64,000 nucleotides of DNA, from positions 1-64,000 of the forward strand of contig JAUIRK010001009.1 in NCBI GenBank assembly GCA_030549495.1, written 5' to 3'. The notes beneath the pieces are model-generated. The model did not search any database. It was not told the origin of the DNA and was given only the letters and a program-made list of their open reading frames with translations. The position numbers and the translations under genes were made by a program. Shown here piece after piece: positions 23,601-32,064 of this stretch; positions within the stretch are counted from its first letter, which is position 1, and each line of letters begins with the position of its first letter. This DNA comes from Nectonema munidae. Its lineage: Eukaryota > Nematomorpha > Nectonematoida > Nectonematidae.

Positions 23601-25806
23601 ATCTTCTTTACAACGTTCCCTTCTATATCCTCAATTCCAATTTTCTTTCTCAACACATCGTTGGCAATCCTATCTTTCAGCGTCTTCATCCTAATCATTC
23701 TCATCTCAGTTGTTTGTAGCCTTCTCGTGTCAGCCTTCTTCATCACCCAGCATTCAGAACCGTAACAAATCGTACTTATAACGAAAACTTTATACACTCT
23801 TGTTTTTAGTTCGTCAGATAAAAAATTTCCACGCAGTAAGCCGGATAATTCCTTGAACTTTTTCCAATCTAGGCGTATTCGCGCTCTTACGCTACTAGAA
23901 ACATCACTGTTGCAATTGATCATATCGCCCAAATAACATAAATCATCAAGAACATCGAACGTATCATCTCCTAATTTGACTTTTTCAACAAGAGTACTTA
24001 CGCTGTCTCCATTTTTGCACTTTCTACAAACAAAACCACTCACTGCAGAAAGAGAGCCCTTTATAGAGGAACATCTTTTGTGAACCCACTTATTACAAGT
24101 CGTACATAAAATGGCGTTTCTCATTACCCTCAGTCCACATAATGAACAGGGGTCGACACTGCTCACTTCCCTGACACCATTAGTTTTATTACTCACGATC
24201 ATCACTTTGGTCTTTGCTACATTTATTTTTAAACCTTTGCTTTCAAGTGCTCTTTTCCATTCGGTATACTTAACATTCAACTCATCCAAACTATCACCCA
24301 CAACTACCAAATCATCAGCATATAAAAATTCACGATTATTTTTTCAGGATTTCCGAGCTCAGAAAACTAGAGTTAAAGTTTTAGAGTTAAAAACTGTCAT
24401 ATGATTTATGCAAAATGAATCCTGTGTTTAAAACAGAAAATTCCTAATCATGAAACTACTTCGTGATTTTTACATCATCTCCTATGAATTCAAGATGCCC
24501 CCTTGAGCAGCATTTGTTTAAAGCGGAATGACTTTGAGTCGAATAAAGAGCGCGGTAGGATTAGATACAAAATATTTTGAAACTGGTTACCTCCCAGTAT
24601 CCCGTATTTGAAGTTTATGATCTTATTTTCAATACCACGTCTTCAAGAGCTTTAGAGAGGAATATATATTAGTGTCCCAAAATTAAAAAAAATTTTATAC
24701 TTATTTTTTCAATAGGATGTGTAGAACAAGTAGGTCAGTTTTTACGTTTTTTATATTAATTTATAACAGACTTTTTGTTGTATCTTGAAGTTTATTTATA
24801 ATTCAACAAAAATGCATCAGTTTTCACCAGAAAGTGAGTTTGGATATTAATAAAATTTAGACTTCAAAAGGGAATAAAATGTACATTAAAAGAAAGTCTA
24901 CATTTAATCGAAAGAAATGTGTAGAATGATTATATACAACACTTACAACTAAAAAAGAATGAGTGTGTAATCATTTTTTTCCTCTCTATGACACTTCATT
25001 CATGTATATTCGGGTTAGGTAGACTTGGTTCTATTTAGTCAGAAACATTATGAGAAATGTTATTTTTTCTCATATATTGTTTTCCATCTTCTAGAAAAAA
25101 TGTTACATATTAACGGGCGCAATCTCAACTTTTTCCATTTCTTAAACCGAAAATCGTATTTTTACGCTTCTACGAGAGTTCGTTATACTAGAACTAGACC
25201 ATTTCACTACCAGTGATCACTTGCTTGCTATTTGTCCATCTAACTAAATAAATAAGTTACTAACTATACGAATAACTTCATAACTAATAATTAGCAAAAA
25301 AACTAACAAGTAAAATAAACTTTAAAATATATTTTTTAAAGCATTTTTGGATGTGAATTTTAAATTAATAAAAATATTAAAAATACCAAAATCAACTACT
25401 TACTTACCTATTTAAGTAAATAATTAAGTGAGTGACGACTAGGCAAGTAGATTTATTAACTACTGGTCAATTGCCCGGCTTCCATGTAAGTGTGTTTATT
25501 AAATTGCTATGGTTGCGGAATGAGGTTGTCACCAAATTTGGTAGTAGGAACGAGATCTCCACGAACTAATTGGCCATCATTAAACTGTCCGACACGATTT
25601 TGTAGACGGACTTTTCTTCTCTTTTCTAGCTTTTTTTAAATTGATCTATTTAACTGATGAGAGGAATTCAATTTTTTAGGAATTGGGAAAAGGGAAAAAA
25701 TTCTCCTCAACTCCACTACAGAACATTTGAAAAGGTTGACCACGAAGGTCTCTTATTCAATGCAGACGCCTTGGCTTATGTCAAAGATGTTTTACTCAGT
25801 CTATAG
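5517..25806 (+). CDS. PLA2G15: Lysosomal phospholipase A2 (group XV), LCAT family; nine-exon gene
   Basis: Exons: 5517-5601, 11314-11470, 11526-11644, 14548-14580, 14754-14813, 16280-16507, 19133-19324, 20249-20456, 25680-25806. All junctions are GT-AG and the phases agree, giving 1209 nt and 402 residues, close to the 412 of human LPLA2 (recalled). Family role: acyl hydrolase/transacylase acting on phospholipids in the lysosome or after secretion. Seen: a hydrophobic signal peptide (residues 1 to about 22), the start of the mature chain KPVVLVPGDGG, nucleophile Ser183 in CHSMG, Asp349 in GPGDGTVN and His382 in KVDHEG. The cysteine pairs C51-C75 and C316-C360 match the family disulfides. N-glycosylation sequons lie at N42, N89 and N274; the last two match human sites. 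The fold identity is clear; orthology to PLA2G15 rather than LCAT proper is inferred from overall similarity. Confidence 0.93.
5671..5716 (+). repeat. G-rich tract in intron 1
   Basis: About 45 bases, mostly G with some A, ending in a run of a dozen Gs, in DNA that is otherwise very AT-rich. It lies 70 bases past the exon 1 donor on the transcribed sense strand and has enough G runs for a G-quadruplex. Confidence 0.7.
6037..6388. repeat. Tandem duplication, two copies of about 160-190 bp
   Basis: 6037-6226 and 6227-6388 share long identical blocks, for example ATCCCAAAATTTGAATAAAT and TTAGCTTGTATAAATCTTAT, in the same order. They differ by small indels. No coding potential; it lies in intron 1 of PLA2G15. 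Confidence 0.85.
6400..6510. repeat. Degenerate CGACTCC-type repeat
   Basis: Units of the form CGACTCC or GACTCCCGA recur about every 30 bases, separated by AATTTT-like spacers. It looks like a decayed simple repeat or the edge of an old element. Confidence 0.5.
6819..7321 (-). pseudogene. Merlin (IS1016-like) transposase remnant
   Basis: The N-terminal piece from 7321 (start MENLKKLIRKLDNEEKC, then CANGH of the zinc-ribbon region) and the C-terminal piece 6819-7190 lie in different frames. The C-terminal piece carries TTIFSDEWRAY (second catalytic Asp) and HTQHIERVW (catalytic Glu), ending SGYLAEFIWRHSSS. The first catalytic Asp region is missing, so an internal deletion plus frame change has removed about 80 codons. 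Inactive on its own. Confidence 0.88.
7162..7197. repeat. Perfect 13-bp hairpin at the Merlin deletion junction
   Basis: TTGATGAGTGGCA at 7162-7174 is followed, after 10 bases, by its exact complement at 7185-7197. The hairpin lies where the two transposase pieces join. GCCACTCATC, part of the right arm, occurs again at 7118-7127 inside the SDEWRAY codons. Confidence 0.9.
8460..9707 (-). mobile_element. pogo/Tigger-like DNA transposon, internally deleted
   Basis: The left end (from 8462) and right end (to about 9705) are inverted repeats sharing GACTATAAGGCGCA. Further copies of ATAAGGCGCA lie just inside each end (about 8528 and 9648). The enclosed transposase remnant reads on the minus strand. 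The exact TA target duplication could not be fixed by eye. It lies in intron 1 of PLA2G15. Confidence 0.82.
8665..9375 (-). pseudogene. pogo/Tigger transposase (DDE_1) C-terminal two thirds
   Basis: A 236-codon frame. KGETTSVSIRTTGNEKSRFT opens the DDE_1 core. MLICDSMRAH has the second catalytic Asp and ELQPLDISVNRSFK the third. ISQWIFDAWS and IIRGFTKAGI are typical of the C-terminus. The helix-turn-helix DNA-binding part and the first catalytic Asp are absent; about 300 bp of noncoding sequence lies between the frame and the right end. Inactive alone. Confidence 0.88.
9708..11313. other. Rest of PLA2G15 intron 1
   Basis: AT-rich intron sequence. Poly-T runs near 10440-10530. No gene or repeat that I can support. 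Confidence 0.5.
11314..11470 (+). CDS. PLA2G15: PLA2G15 exon 2
   Basis: Acceptor TTTAAG|TACCC, donor AAA|GTATTT. Codes for PGDGGSQIYAKLNKTSVPHY and continues through WLNLEELYPFIIDCFIDNIK. This is the LCAT-family N-terminal block, with Cys51 and Cys75 spaced as in the human lid disulfide. Confidence 0.92.
11526..11644 (+). CDS. PLA2G15: PLA2G15 exon 3
   Basis: Follows a 55-bp intron. Codes for LTFDPKTNTTHNTPGVSTRV and continues to SSIEWLDSSQIKA, matching the family's VDVRVPGFG..EFLDPS region. Donor A|GTATGT, phase 1. Confidence 0.92.
12302..13675 (+). mobile_element. Merlin/ISXO2-like DNA transposon in PLA2G15 intron 3
   Basis: Inverted ends GGATCATATGAAGAACAACC (12302) and its complement (ending 13675), flanked by the identical 8-bp duplication CAAGCTAA (12294-12301 and 13676-13683). 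An extra copy of the subterminal motif lies at 13614-13630. The internal transposase fragments are of the IS1595/ISXO2 type. This family is distinct from the two GGTACTTTCC Merlins in the window. Confidence 0.9.
12651..13436 (+). pseudogene. ISXO2/Merlin-type transposase, broken
   Basis: The N-terminal piece at 12651-12863 has a cysteine pair (CLECNCEMNW) followed by STISIRSSSFFTSPKSLS, typical of the zinc-ribbon/linker. A later frame has GGPGCTTQIDGSVFSHKPKY (first Asp), SVIHSDQWRAY (second Asp), then IESYWSKQKANIKRM (Glu). Several stops and frame changes separate the pieces, so it is inactive. Confidence 0.82.
14548..14580 (+). CDS. PLA2G15: PLA2G15 exon 4, 33-nt microexon
   Basis: Acceptor TGTCCCTCAG|GCC, donor CAT|GTGTGT, phase 1 on both sides and a multiple of three. 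It inserts SHRLVLNYFIAF, so the chain reads QIKA-SHRLVLNYFIAF-GLVRN. This fills the gap seen against LCAT ([22 protein letters not shown], recalled) with HxLVxN and G-VRN aligned. Supported by splice sites, phase and fit, but short enough to be chance. Confidence 0.68.
14754..14813 (+). CDS. PLA2G15: PLA2G15 exon 5
   Basis: Codes for GLVRNLSIAGAPYDWRKTP, containing the invariant family motif APYDWR. Acceptor TTTCAG, donor G|GTAATT, phase 1. Confidence 0.92.
14814..16279. other. PLA2G15 intron 5
   Basis: No gene seen. 15095-15165 reads like a decayed tRNA-derived sequence (GATAGAGCAGTCGC, then GGTCGCATGTTTCACC), perhaps an old SINE head. Confidence 0.4.
16280..16507 (+). CDS. PLA2G15: PLA2G15 exon 6, catalytic serine
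   Basis: Starts after GTGAAAG; codes for AENVEFVENLKKLVEALYNA and on to VVIICHSMGCLNSLYFLNS, with the nucleophile Ser183 in HSMG, then YIRCFITLSGVWAGTVKSVK. Donor G|GTTTCG is weak but in phase. The family usually has AHSMG; here Cys replaces Ala. Confidence 0.93.
16508..19132. other. PLA2G15 intron 6
   Basis: AT-rich, no element identified. A short (ACGC)n microsatellite lies near 16556-16578. Confidence 0.5.
19133..19324 (+). CDS. PLA2G15: PLA2G15 exon 7
   Basis: Acceptor CTTTAG, donor G|GTAATT, phase 1. Codes for SLSWLLPRTEVWPADEVFAT and TPLKNYTLSNLWHYFIDLGI, matching the family's TSWLLPYNYTWSPEKVFVQT block and the conserved NYTL glycosylation site (N274). Confidence 0.93.
19325..20248. 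other. PLA2G15 intron 7
   Basis: No repeat or RNA gene that I can support. A 118-codon frame on the opposite strand (19899-20255) resembles nothing I recognise. Confidence 0.5.
20249..20456 (+). CDS. PLA2G15: PLA2G15 exon 8, catalytic aspartate
   Basis: Acceptor ACTTTCAG, donor AA|GTAAGA, phase 2. Codes for PGVEVFCLHGSGVKTP and VVLYGPGDGTVNLQSLAFC, with Asp349 of the triad and the second disulfide pair C316/C360. Confidence 0.93.
21808..22917 (+). mobile_element. hAT-like DNA transposon remnant in PLA2G15 intron 8
   Basis: A hAT-type transposase frame is bracketed by sequences beginning CCAGCGATTCC on the left and ending CGCCACTGG on the right, which are imperfect inverted ends. On both sides the motif CCTA(G/C)TTTTTT is repeated in the same orientation (left near 21819, 21838, 21848, 21868; right near 22819, 22851, 22874, 22885). 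No clear 8-bp target duplication. Confidence 0.7.
22047..22769 (+). pseudogene. hAT-family transposase, N-terminal and central part
   Basis: A 240-codon frame. SPFTIEFDESSNA matches the first catalytic Asp region of hAT enzymes, and LSGDVPNINKAIWKN the second; CILHTFHNSLEKI resembles the following Cys-x2-His/H-rich segment. The C-terminal dimerisation block with the catalytic Glu (usually before ERxFS) is missing and there is no BED finger. Truncated and probably inactive. Confidence 0.75.
23382..24341 (-). mobile_element. 5'-truncated non-LTR retrotransposon (LINE)
   Basis: The minus strand runs from the reverse transcriptase YADD box (about 24317-24328) to a (GAT)n tail at 23383-23410, the kind of simple-repeat 3' end many LINEs have. 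Everything upstream of the catalytic box is missing, as in usual 5' truncation. It lies in intron 8 of PLA2G15, opposite to the gene. Confidence 0.85.
23430..24331 (-). pseudogene. LINE reverse transcriptase C-terminal part with zinc finger
   Basis: After LYADDLVVVGDS and KGLKINVAKTKVMIVS comes a cysteine/histidine cluster (CSLCG, LCTTCNKWVHKRC, FVCRKC) of PHD-like spacing, then the thumb region (YLGDMINCNSD, YGSECWVMKKADTRRL). The main frame (23591-24310) stops after EGNVVKKIKR. The usual C-terminus (KAWNEVIHHDMEKRKL, KERMKWRSCCRK) continues in another frame, so it is frameshifted. Clade not resolved (jockey/CR1/RTE-like). Confidence 0.85.
25680..25806 (+). CDS. PLA2G15: PLA2G15 exon 9, catalytic histidine and stop
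   Basis: Acceptor ATTTTTTAG|G completes Lys361, then NWEKGKNSPQLHYRTFEKVD and HEGLLFNADALAYVKDVLLS. His382 takes the place of the human SEH histidine, and the end matches ANATTLAYLKRVLL. The TAG stop is at 25804-25806. It lies 5.2 kb from exon 8, behind two transposon insertions. Confidence 0.92.
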
Positions 25807-25850
25807 CAATTATTCCTGCTTCATTTTATTCTAATCTAATATATATAGTC

Positions 25851-25856
25851 AATAAA
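25851..25856 (+). terminator. Likely PLA2G15 poly(A) signal
   Basis: AATAAA lies 45 bases after the stop codon. The 3' UTR would be very short. Confidence 0.6.
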
Positions 25857-26515
25857 ATATACATTTTATTTGAAATACTATTTCTTGCGTGGCTCTGCCC
25901 TATCATAGCGAATTAGCTTACCAACCTTAGTTCAATTGTAAAAATATTTTTTAACCTTCGCTTTACGGACTACCTTTGAATAACGTGGTTGACGGAGTCC
26001 ATTTTTATTACCTTTAGTATTTCTGCTTTTCTTACACCCTTTAGTAAAGCTCTTTTTTTGAAATTTTTCCAATCGAGTATAACTAAAATAAGCATCGGTG
26101 TTGAAATATGGCAAAAAAATAAGTTTTTTTATTGAAAATTCATCATTTTGAATTTTTTTTTAATTGTTTCTATTTTTCCAATTTGTAATGAATTCGTTAT
26201 CTCAATGATCTTTTTGAAATAAGGAATAATTTATTACATATATAAATTGGTATTGTTTTTTTTATTATTTTTTTAATTAAATTAGATACTTTTTTTGAAC
26301 TTTCTTTAAATATTAAGAAATTTAAACATATTTCAATGCTATTTAAGTCAGAAAGAGTTATTGTTTTATTTTGTCATTATATCCTGATAATATGAAAAGC
26401 TTACATTTAAGAATTAGTTTTTTTATGTTATATTAAGAACATTTACAAAAGTTCGTAATAAACTTAAAAAAATTATAAAGGGATATTTACAAAAAAACAT
26501 TGAGCGTCAAGCATA
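25857..26515. other. Intergenic, no gene seen
   Basis: AT-rich sequence with T runs. A 60-codon basic frame on the minus strand (25932-26114) is not recognisable. Confidence 0.5.
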
Positions 26516-26525
26516 AAATTAGTAT

Positions 26526-28353
26526 GACGATGTTTTTGCTGTACGATGAAAATAACGACGATGTATTGAATCACGATGAATTTACTATGCGATGAAATTA
26601 CAGTGAACCCATTTATTCATGCCAAGGAATCATGCTTATTATATATTGTTTATGTTATTATAATTACAAGCATTCTGGTCTGCGAAATGTGATATACATA
26701 AAAATATTTTATAACAAAATAAAAGAAGCATTCCATATTTCACTTATTGTATTCATCTCATGCTTGCTAATGAATGAAGTCATAGAATTTATGTATATCA
26801 GATAGAAAACCATATGGTTTACGCGAACGAAAAAGCATTCATGGTGCAACTCTTTCTAATCCCGCACAACTGTTTCTTTGTTTGCTGAGTTTTTCATCAC
26901 TATCAAGCTCTTATAACACAAACTTGTGCCACTTTTATCTTCATCTCTGAGTTCTTCAATTCATCATCACAAATTTCTTTCTTGGAATTTCCTACTTCGC
27001 AAAACTTTTTGTATCTTCACTTGTAATGTCTCCTTAGGATGAAAATTCTGATTTGATTTCGAGTTTTTCAACTTCAAGTTCGATTAATTCTTCAGATTTT
27101 TTGATAGATTTGCAGGAAGAAATCGATGAGAATTTGGTTGCGCCAGATTCGACTAAGTACTCTTGAGATAGTTGAAAGTATAAATATCAGAAACACTGCT
27201 AGACGTCATCCTGGTCCTCAGGGAACATGTAAAAATACTTCAAATGTTTTACAAGTCAAGTCTTTTCTCTTGAAATTATACAGCATGACAATGCAAAAAC
27301 TTGAGAAAGCTTTCAAAGTCATCTCTCATATTTTGCTGTTTTATTACATATTGGTCAAAATGGGGAACAGAAAATCGAAATAAAGGCTTCGTTTTCTTCC
27401 TACTCTATCCCATTTTCGAGAGCTGCGATTGGGCATGGCATGTTTTTCCTTATTCATGTTTTCATAAGATTTGATGACAAAGAAAGGCATTTGGACTAAT
27501 GATAAAATCAGTGCTATTCGCTTTATTCACGACTACTTTGCTGAAGTTTTTTCAAAGTTTTGGACATCCTATCATTCTGTTGCCATTGATGAGCAATTGG
27601 TCAGTTTCAGAGGAGGCTGTCAAGTCTTTATACGGATCGTTTTTTACTTCCCATATGTTAGCTGTCTGGGCGTAATCTAAAGGTCTTTCCTTCACCATAA
27701 TGTCCAACAGAAGATTCCAACAATTTTCAGATCAACGCACATGAAAGAGCTAAAGCTAATGAGTGTAAAAATTGGATAATCTACTCCGATTATGTTTCTT
27801 TCTGCGCCTCTATCTCTAAAAGACAAGCACGTAAAAATTTTAAAGTAGTGTATATGCTATTCTTTTCAACATAACGTTCAAATCACAACCCCAAAGTATC
27901 TTAACTTACAATGAACAGAAGGGTGGTGTCCATGTGGGAAAGGATCATAAGAAGTTATCGTGCTTACAAACCAACAAGTGGACTCTTGTTGCATTTTGTA
28001 ATTACTTGGACATATGTGCCCTAAACAGTTGGGTAATATTGAATTATAACTGTCCACAAGCTTCCCCCAAAGGCAAAAAGAAGGGCAGAAAATTTTTCAT
28101 CAAAATGCTTGCCCTTGCCTTAGCAAAAGAAAGCATGAAAATTCGTTCTTCCCTTTCTGAGCTACCCTCAAATATTAAAAGTCTTCTATCATTTTATGCT
28201 TATTCAGATTCTCAAGCTGGTCCCAGTGAGCAAGGAAATAAAAGAGAGCATCTTGTCATTTTTGCTTTTCAAAGTCTAACAAAACCACAATTTGAAAGTT
28301 GCAAGGTTTTTATTTGCAAAAAACACTCCTCGCTTTTTGTTAAAACTAAATAA
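26526..28353 (+). mobile_element. piggyBac-type DNA transposon remnant
   Basis: The acidic N-terminus starts near 27027 (SSFSTSSSINSSD, LIDLQEEIDENLV). It is followed by scattered core pieces: TNDKISAIRFIHDY and AIDEQLVSFRGGC at 27471-27680, and GKDHKKLSC then ALNSWVILNY with SPKGKKKGRKFF at 27934-28353. Several frame changes and stops make it inactive. Five copies of a CGATG(A) motif lie upstream (26526-26596). Ends and TTAA duplications not identified. Confidence 0.78.
27027..28353 (+). pseudogene. piggyBac transposase, broken
   Basis: DDE_Tnp_1_7-type pieces in three frames. DEQLVSFRGGC corresponds to the family's DEQLVPFRG block with a catalytic Asp, and ALNSWVILNY to the later D-x-ALNSY block. 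The C-terminal cysteine-rich end (KFICKKH-like) is partly visible near 28300. An early in-frame stop follows the apparent start codon. Confidence 0.78.
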
Positions 28354-29533
28354 AGTTTGTCCTTTTTATTCAATATTGATAAACGCTTTTTTATGATTTT
28401 ATCAAATGTGTAATTGAATGAAGCTCATATTTTAGACAATTTTAGGAGTTACAACTTAACGACATCTATAATAAACTTTTTGAAAAAAAACATTTTTTTT
28501 GCCTTTTCATCGTATTTTAATCTTAAAATCTCGATTTTAGTTTTTGTATATCTAGAAAAGCGTAAAAGTAAAAGAAAAAAAATGTTTTTTTTGTAAAAGA
28601 AAAGCTAAGAGTCAGTGCTTTTTATTATAAGTAGTTACAGGGTTTTAGTGATTTAAAAATGTAACTTCATTAGTACTTATATTTTGGATGAAGGATTTAA
28701 ACTTTGTCCTGATTGAAATGAAATAAATCATTCACTTTTTGACCAACATGACATTTCACTTCAAGGTTAGATGATTTTAAGTTTTTCACTCAATCCAATT
28801 AAAACGAAACTCGTCTTGTATACAAGATAATAGAATTTATTTTATTATGTTTTATATATACATGAACGTTATATATGTACAATTTACTGTAATTACGAGT
28901 CTTGCGCTACCAATTTTTTGCGCATGGGAAGGAAGTAGGGTGCCCAGTGTCCACTCCTGGATTCCTCGTCCCCGATTCTTCGGGGAATTTTACAATTTTG
29001 AAATCCTTGGACTTGATTTTGGAAACTCCCCGGGGTTTTTATTGATTTTAATTTTTTTTCTAGCATATCAGTTTTTGGTCAAACGTGCTCCAAAATCAAT
29101 CAATCAATCACTGTATCATTAAGTGAATTTCTATTGGCAAAATTTTTCTGATAGTAATCATGTTAACTTCACAAAAATTAAAATGCTAGTTTTTTTTTAT
29201 TTAATTTTTTCCATTTTAATTTTTTTACGCTCTCATTAAATATTTTTTTTTAATCTTTCCAGGAATCAAATTATTCTTCTACAAAAAATTAAAACTTTTC
29301 TAGTTCTTCTGTTTTTTTCTCTATTTTAAATTTTTATATTTTTTACACTCTCATTAAATATTTTTCTAGAATCTTCCTTAAATTGATTTTTTTACAATAA
29401 TGAGAAAATTAGAAAAGTTTAATTTTTTTACGCCCTCTGAATATTTTTTTCAGAAACTTTATAGAAATTAAATTTTTTTCATACAAAGCTTTGGTTACTA
29501 CACTTTTGTTTCATACAAAGCAAAGGTTTGGAA
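28354..29533. other. Intergenic, no gene seen
   Basis: AT-rich. 28925-29035 has GC-rich blocks (TTCGGGGAATTT, AAACTCCCCGGGG) that could be ends of a decayed element, but I cannot assign it. Confidence 0.4.
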
Positions 29534-30240
29534 TGTCTCAATCTCATCTTGATAATATCTTTAAAGATGTTTTCTTTAACAAGAAAGTCAAAAGTATGTC
29601 AACATTTTCTGTTGGACTTAGTTGGAGAGAAAGCAAAATACCAACATTGTAAAGAAGTATTATAAACTAAAGGTTCAAATACTAAAGGTATATGATAGAT
29701 CACCTTAAACTGGAACATCAAGTGGAACTGAAAAAAGAAGAATGCTAACCATCATCCAACTTTCAAAAAATAGATATTTTTGCAGAAAAAATGGAATCCA
29801 TTGAAAGTATGATTTCTAAATTTATTGCAGTTGATAGACTCAGATTCAACCAAATATCATCGAGCGAAGTTTTACATCGGTTGTTTAAGTTGGGAAGCTA
29901 TATTCTACCTTCTAGTCGTACTCGTTCCCAAGTTTCTAAAGTTTTTATGCATTTTTACCAAGAAATAAAAGAAAAAGAAGTATTGAGAATTAAAAAAAAT
30001 TAAAAACGAAGGATATAGATTTTCATTTACTTTATAGACGAAGCAACATCGATTAAAAACAGACGATATTTAAATATTAAATTCATTATAGTGACAATAA
30101 AGTAATTTAGCTGCAATTATAGATGGTGCTTCTATAATGAAAAAATTCAAGTCATTGTCTAACATACGACACATTTTCTGCACCTCGCATGCTTTTCATT
30201 TATCTGTTTTGGATTTGTTGAATGTCAAAAACGTAACAGA
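29534..30240 (+). mobile_element. hAT remnant with BED-type finger
   Basis: Degenerate coding pieces in order: MIDHLKLEHQVEL (end of a BED finger), ESIESMISKFIAVDRLRFNQ at 29791-30003, then LAAIIDGASIMKKF and CTSHAFHLSVLDLL near 30110-30215, the DGAS...C.aH..hLa pattern of hAT enzymes. Frameshifts and stops throughout. Ends not found. Confidence 0.75.
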
Positions 30241-30539
30241 AAGGAAAGAGAAAGATTAAAATATAATGAGATTGAGGTTGAAGGAAAATTGGCATTCATG
30301 AGTAAATATAGCAGCGATCAGAAAGAAGATAAACTGCAAGCTAGAATAGCGGAATTGAAAAAAGAATAAGATGAAGCTAAAAATACGCTCAATATTTCTT
30401 GCAAAGAGAGAGAAATCTTGAGGAAAGATGATGCTGAAAATAGGTATAATCTACCTACATCATCTTCCATTCCATTAACATTTTTTCATTGTATATAAAC
30501 AAAATGTAGGTTTTAATGTATTTTTGTTGCGATTAGGAG

Positions 30540-30850
30540 AGATTTTAGAAAGGGCTGGTATTCTGTAGAGCATAGAATGAGACTAGCTTGGAAAAAAATT
30601 AAATTTTCAAGCAGTTTTTTGTGTATTAGTTCTTTCTCTCTAAATTTAAGAGGTTATGTATATAGCAGCTGTATTAGATTAGGTTTAGTATATGGTGGTC
30701 AAGGTTGGGCATTGAAAGAAGCCCGAGAAAAATGGATTAAATACAACAGAAATGAGAATGCTGAGAATTATTTGTAATTTTAGATTAAAATCTGGAATAA
30801 GTAATGAGAAAATGAGAAATTTATGTCAAGTATATAGTAGTTCTTAATGA
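30540..30850 (+). mobile_element. LINE fragment (reverse transcriptase thumb region)
   Basis: MRLAWKKIKFSSSFLC, LRGYVYSSCIRLGLVYGGQG and WALKEAREKWIKYN match the same C-terminal region as the LINE at 23.4-24.3 kb (ARIRLDWKKFKELSGLL, TRVYKVFVISTICYGSECW), but this is a different, more decayed copy on the other strand. Confidence 0.7.
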
Positions 30851-31563
30851 TATGAAAAAAGATAGGGGATGAACAAAATAGGGAATTTTGGAAATGTAAA
30901 ATTAGGTAGTATTTTACATGTGTTTTCATATTTGCAACACCGGCTAAGCTTGTTGGGAAAGTGGCCGCCGTAAACCCGTTTATTATTTTCGTTTTACGAG
31001 GCAGGTATCAATTAATCGCATCGCCATCTGTAGATTCGGCTAAGGCTAAAAACAAAAAATAGTGGTTCTGTAATGCAATCAAAATTGAAATCTATGAACT
31101 CATAACATTTAAAAATGAGGACCAAAAAGAACACCTATCGAAGAGCGGACGAACTCACTGCGAGTCACCTACCATTCCCGTGTGGAAAGAAGATGGCGAC
31201 ACCAGATTGTCTAATCCAAAGGAGACTTGTGATCTTCAAGACAAACAACCATTGATCAAACAAAGTGGAGAGAGGTGGGGAAAAAGAAGAAAGTACACCT
31301 CCAGCCTATTGGCTAAGGATGAAACCATCATCTTAAATCAGGCCACAATGAGTGTAAGATTACTGGCTCACATGATACCCCTGCCGTTGAGCGGCTAATA
31401 CCAATATGGGGGACCTGTATTCCAGATAAAGTAATTAAAAATGCATTTATACATACACATACCTGTAGGTAAGCGCGGAATAATAAACAAAAAATCACAT
31501 TCTCTGAAATACACGTGTAAAATGCAGGGATAAAAACCGCCATGTTTAGCGTATGCGAGAAAT
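30851..31563. other. Less AT-rich stretch without recognisable gene
   Basis: Two patches are clearly richer in GC than their surroundings (about 30945-31050 and 31140-31410). The second contains a 72-codon plus-strand frame (31180-31398) with no family I recognise. Could be an old element or an unrecognised exon. Confidence 0.35.
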
Positions 31564-31847
31564 GACCATGGGACCGGCTATCTTATTCTATATAATAATA
31601 ATAAGCAAGTGTCTGTGTGTGTGTCTAAGTTGGAAGCATTTTGATTTGTTGAAATTAATTATATATGTCTTTTGTGTGTATGCAGGTTGACTGTTTTTGA
31701 TTGATTTTCAAAAAAAATAAGCATGACCATTTTCTGCTATTTATTTCGTTTGAAAATCAATGAAAACCGGTCAAAAAGGAGAATCTTTAATGCAATAGAA
31801 GTAATATATTTTGATGAAAATCAATATAACTAGCCGGTCCTGTGGTC
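31564..31847. mobile_element. 284-bp inverted-repeat element (MITE-like)
   Basis: GACCATGGGACCGGCTA at 31564-31580 and TAGCCGGTCCTGTGGTC at 31831-31847 are inverted copies with two mismatches. Inside: TATAATAATAATAA and a (GT)n tract. No coding content and no clear target duplication. Confidence 0.65.
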
Positions 31848-32064
31848 GTTTTTATTTTACTCTACCTATGATCCTATGTTTCGAGCGTAGCTAATCGTAT
31901 ACTAACTAATGTATACGTTGATCGGTTATTGATTTTTAGCATAGTTGTATCTTTTCATTCTATGATATTCTGTTAAAACAATTCTAATATTGTAAATTCA
32001 ATGGTGATGATATTTTTTATCAACCTTTTATCGCTTCGCCCGAAACAAACACTTTACCAATGAT

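Noticed and set aside
23415-23765. 116-codon plus-strand frame
   Set aside because: Antisense shadow of the LINE remnant and its (GAT)n tail.
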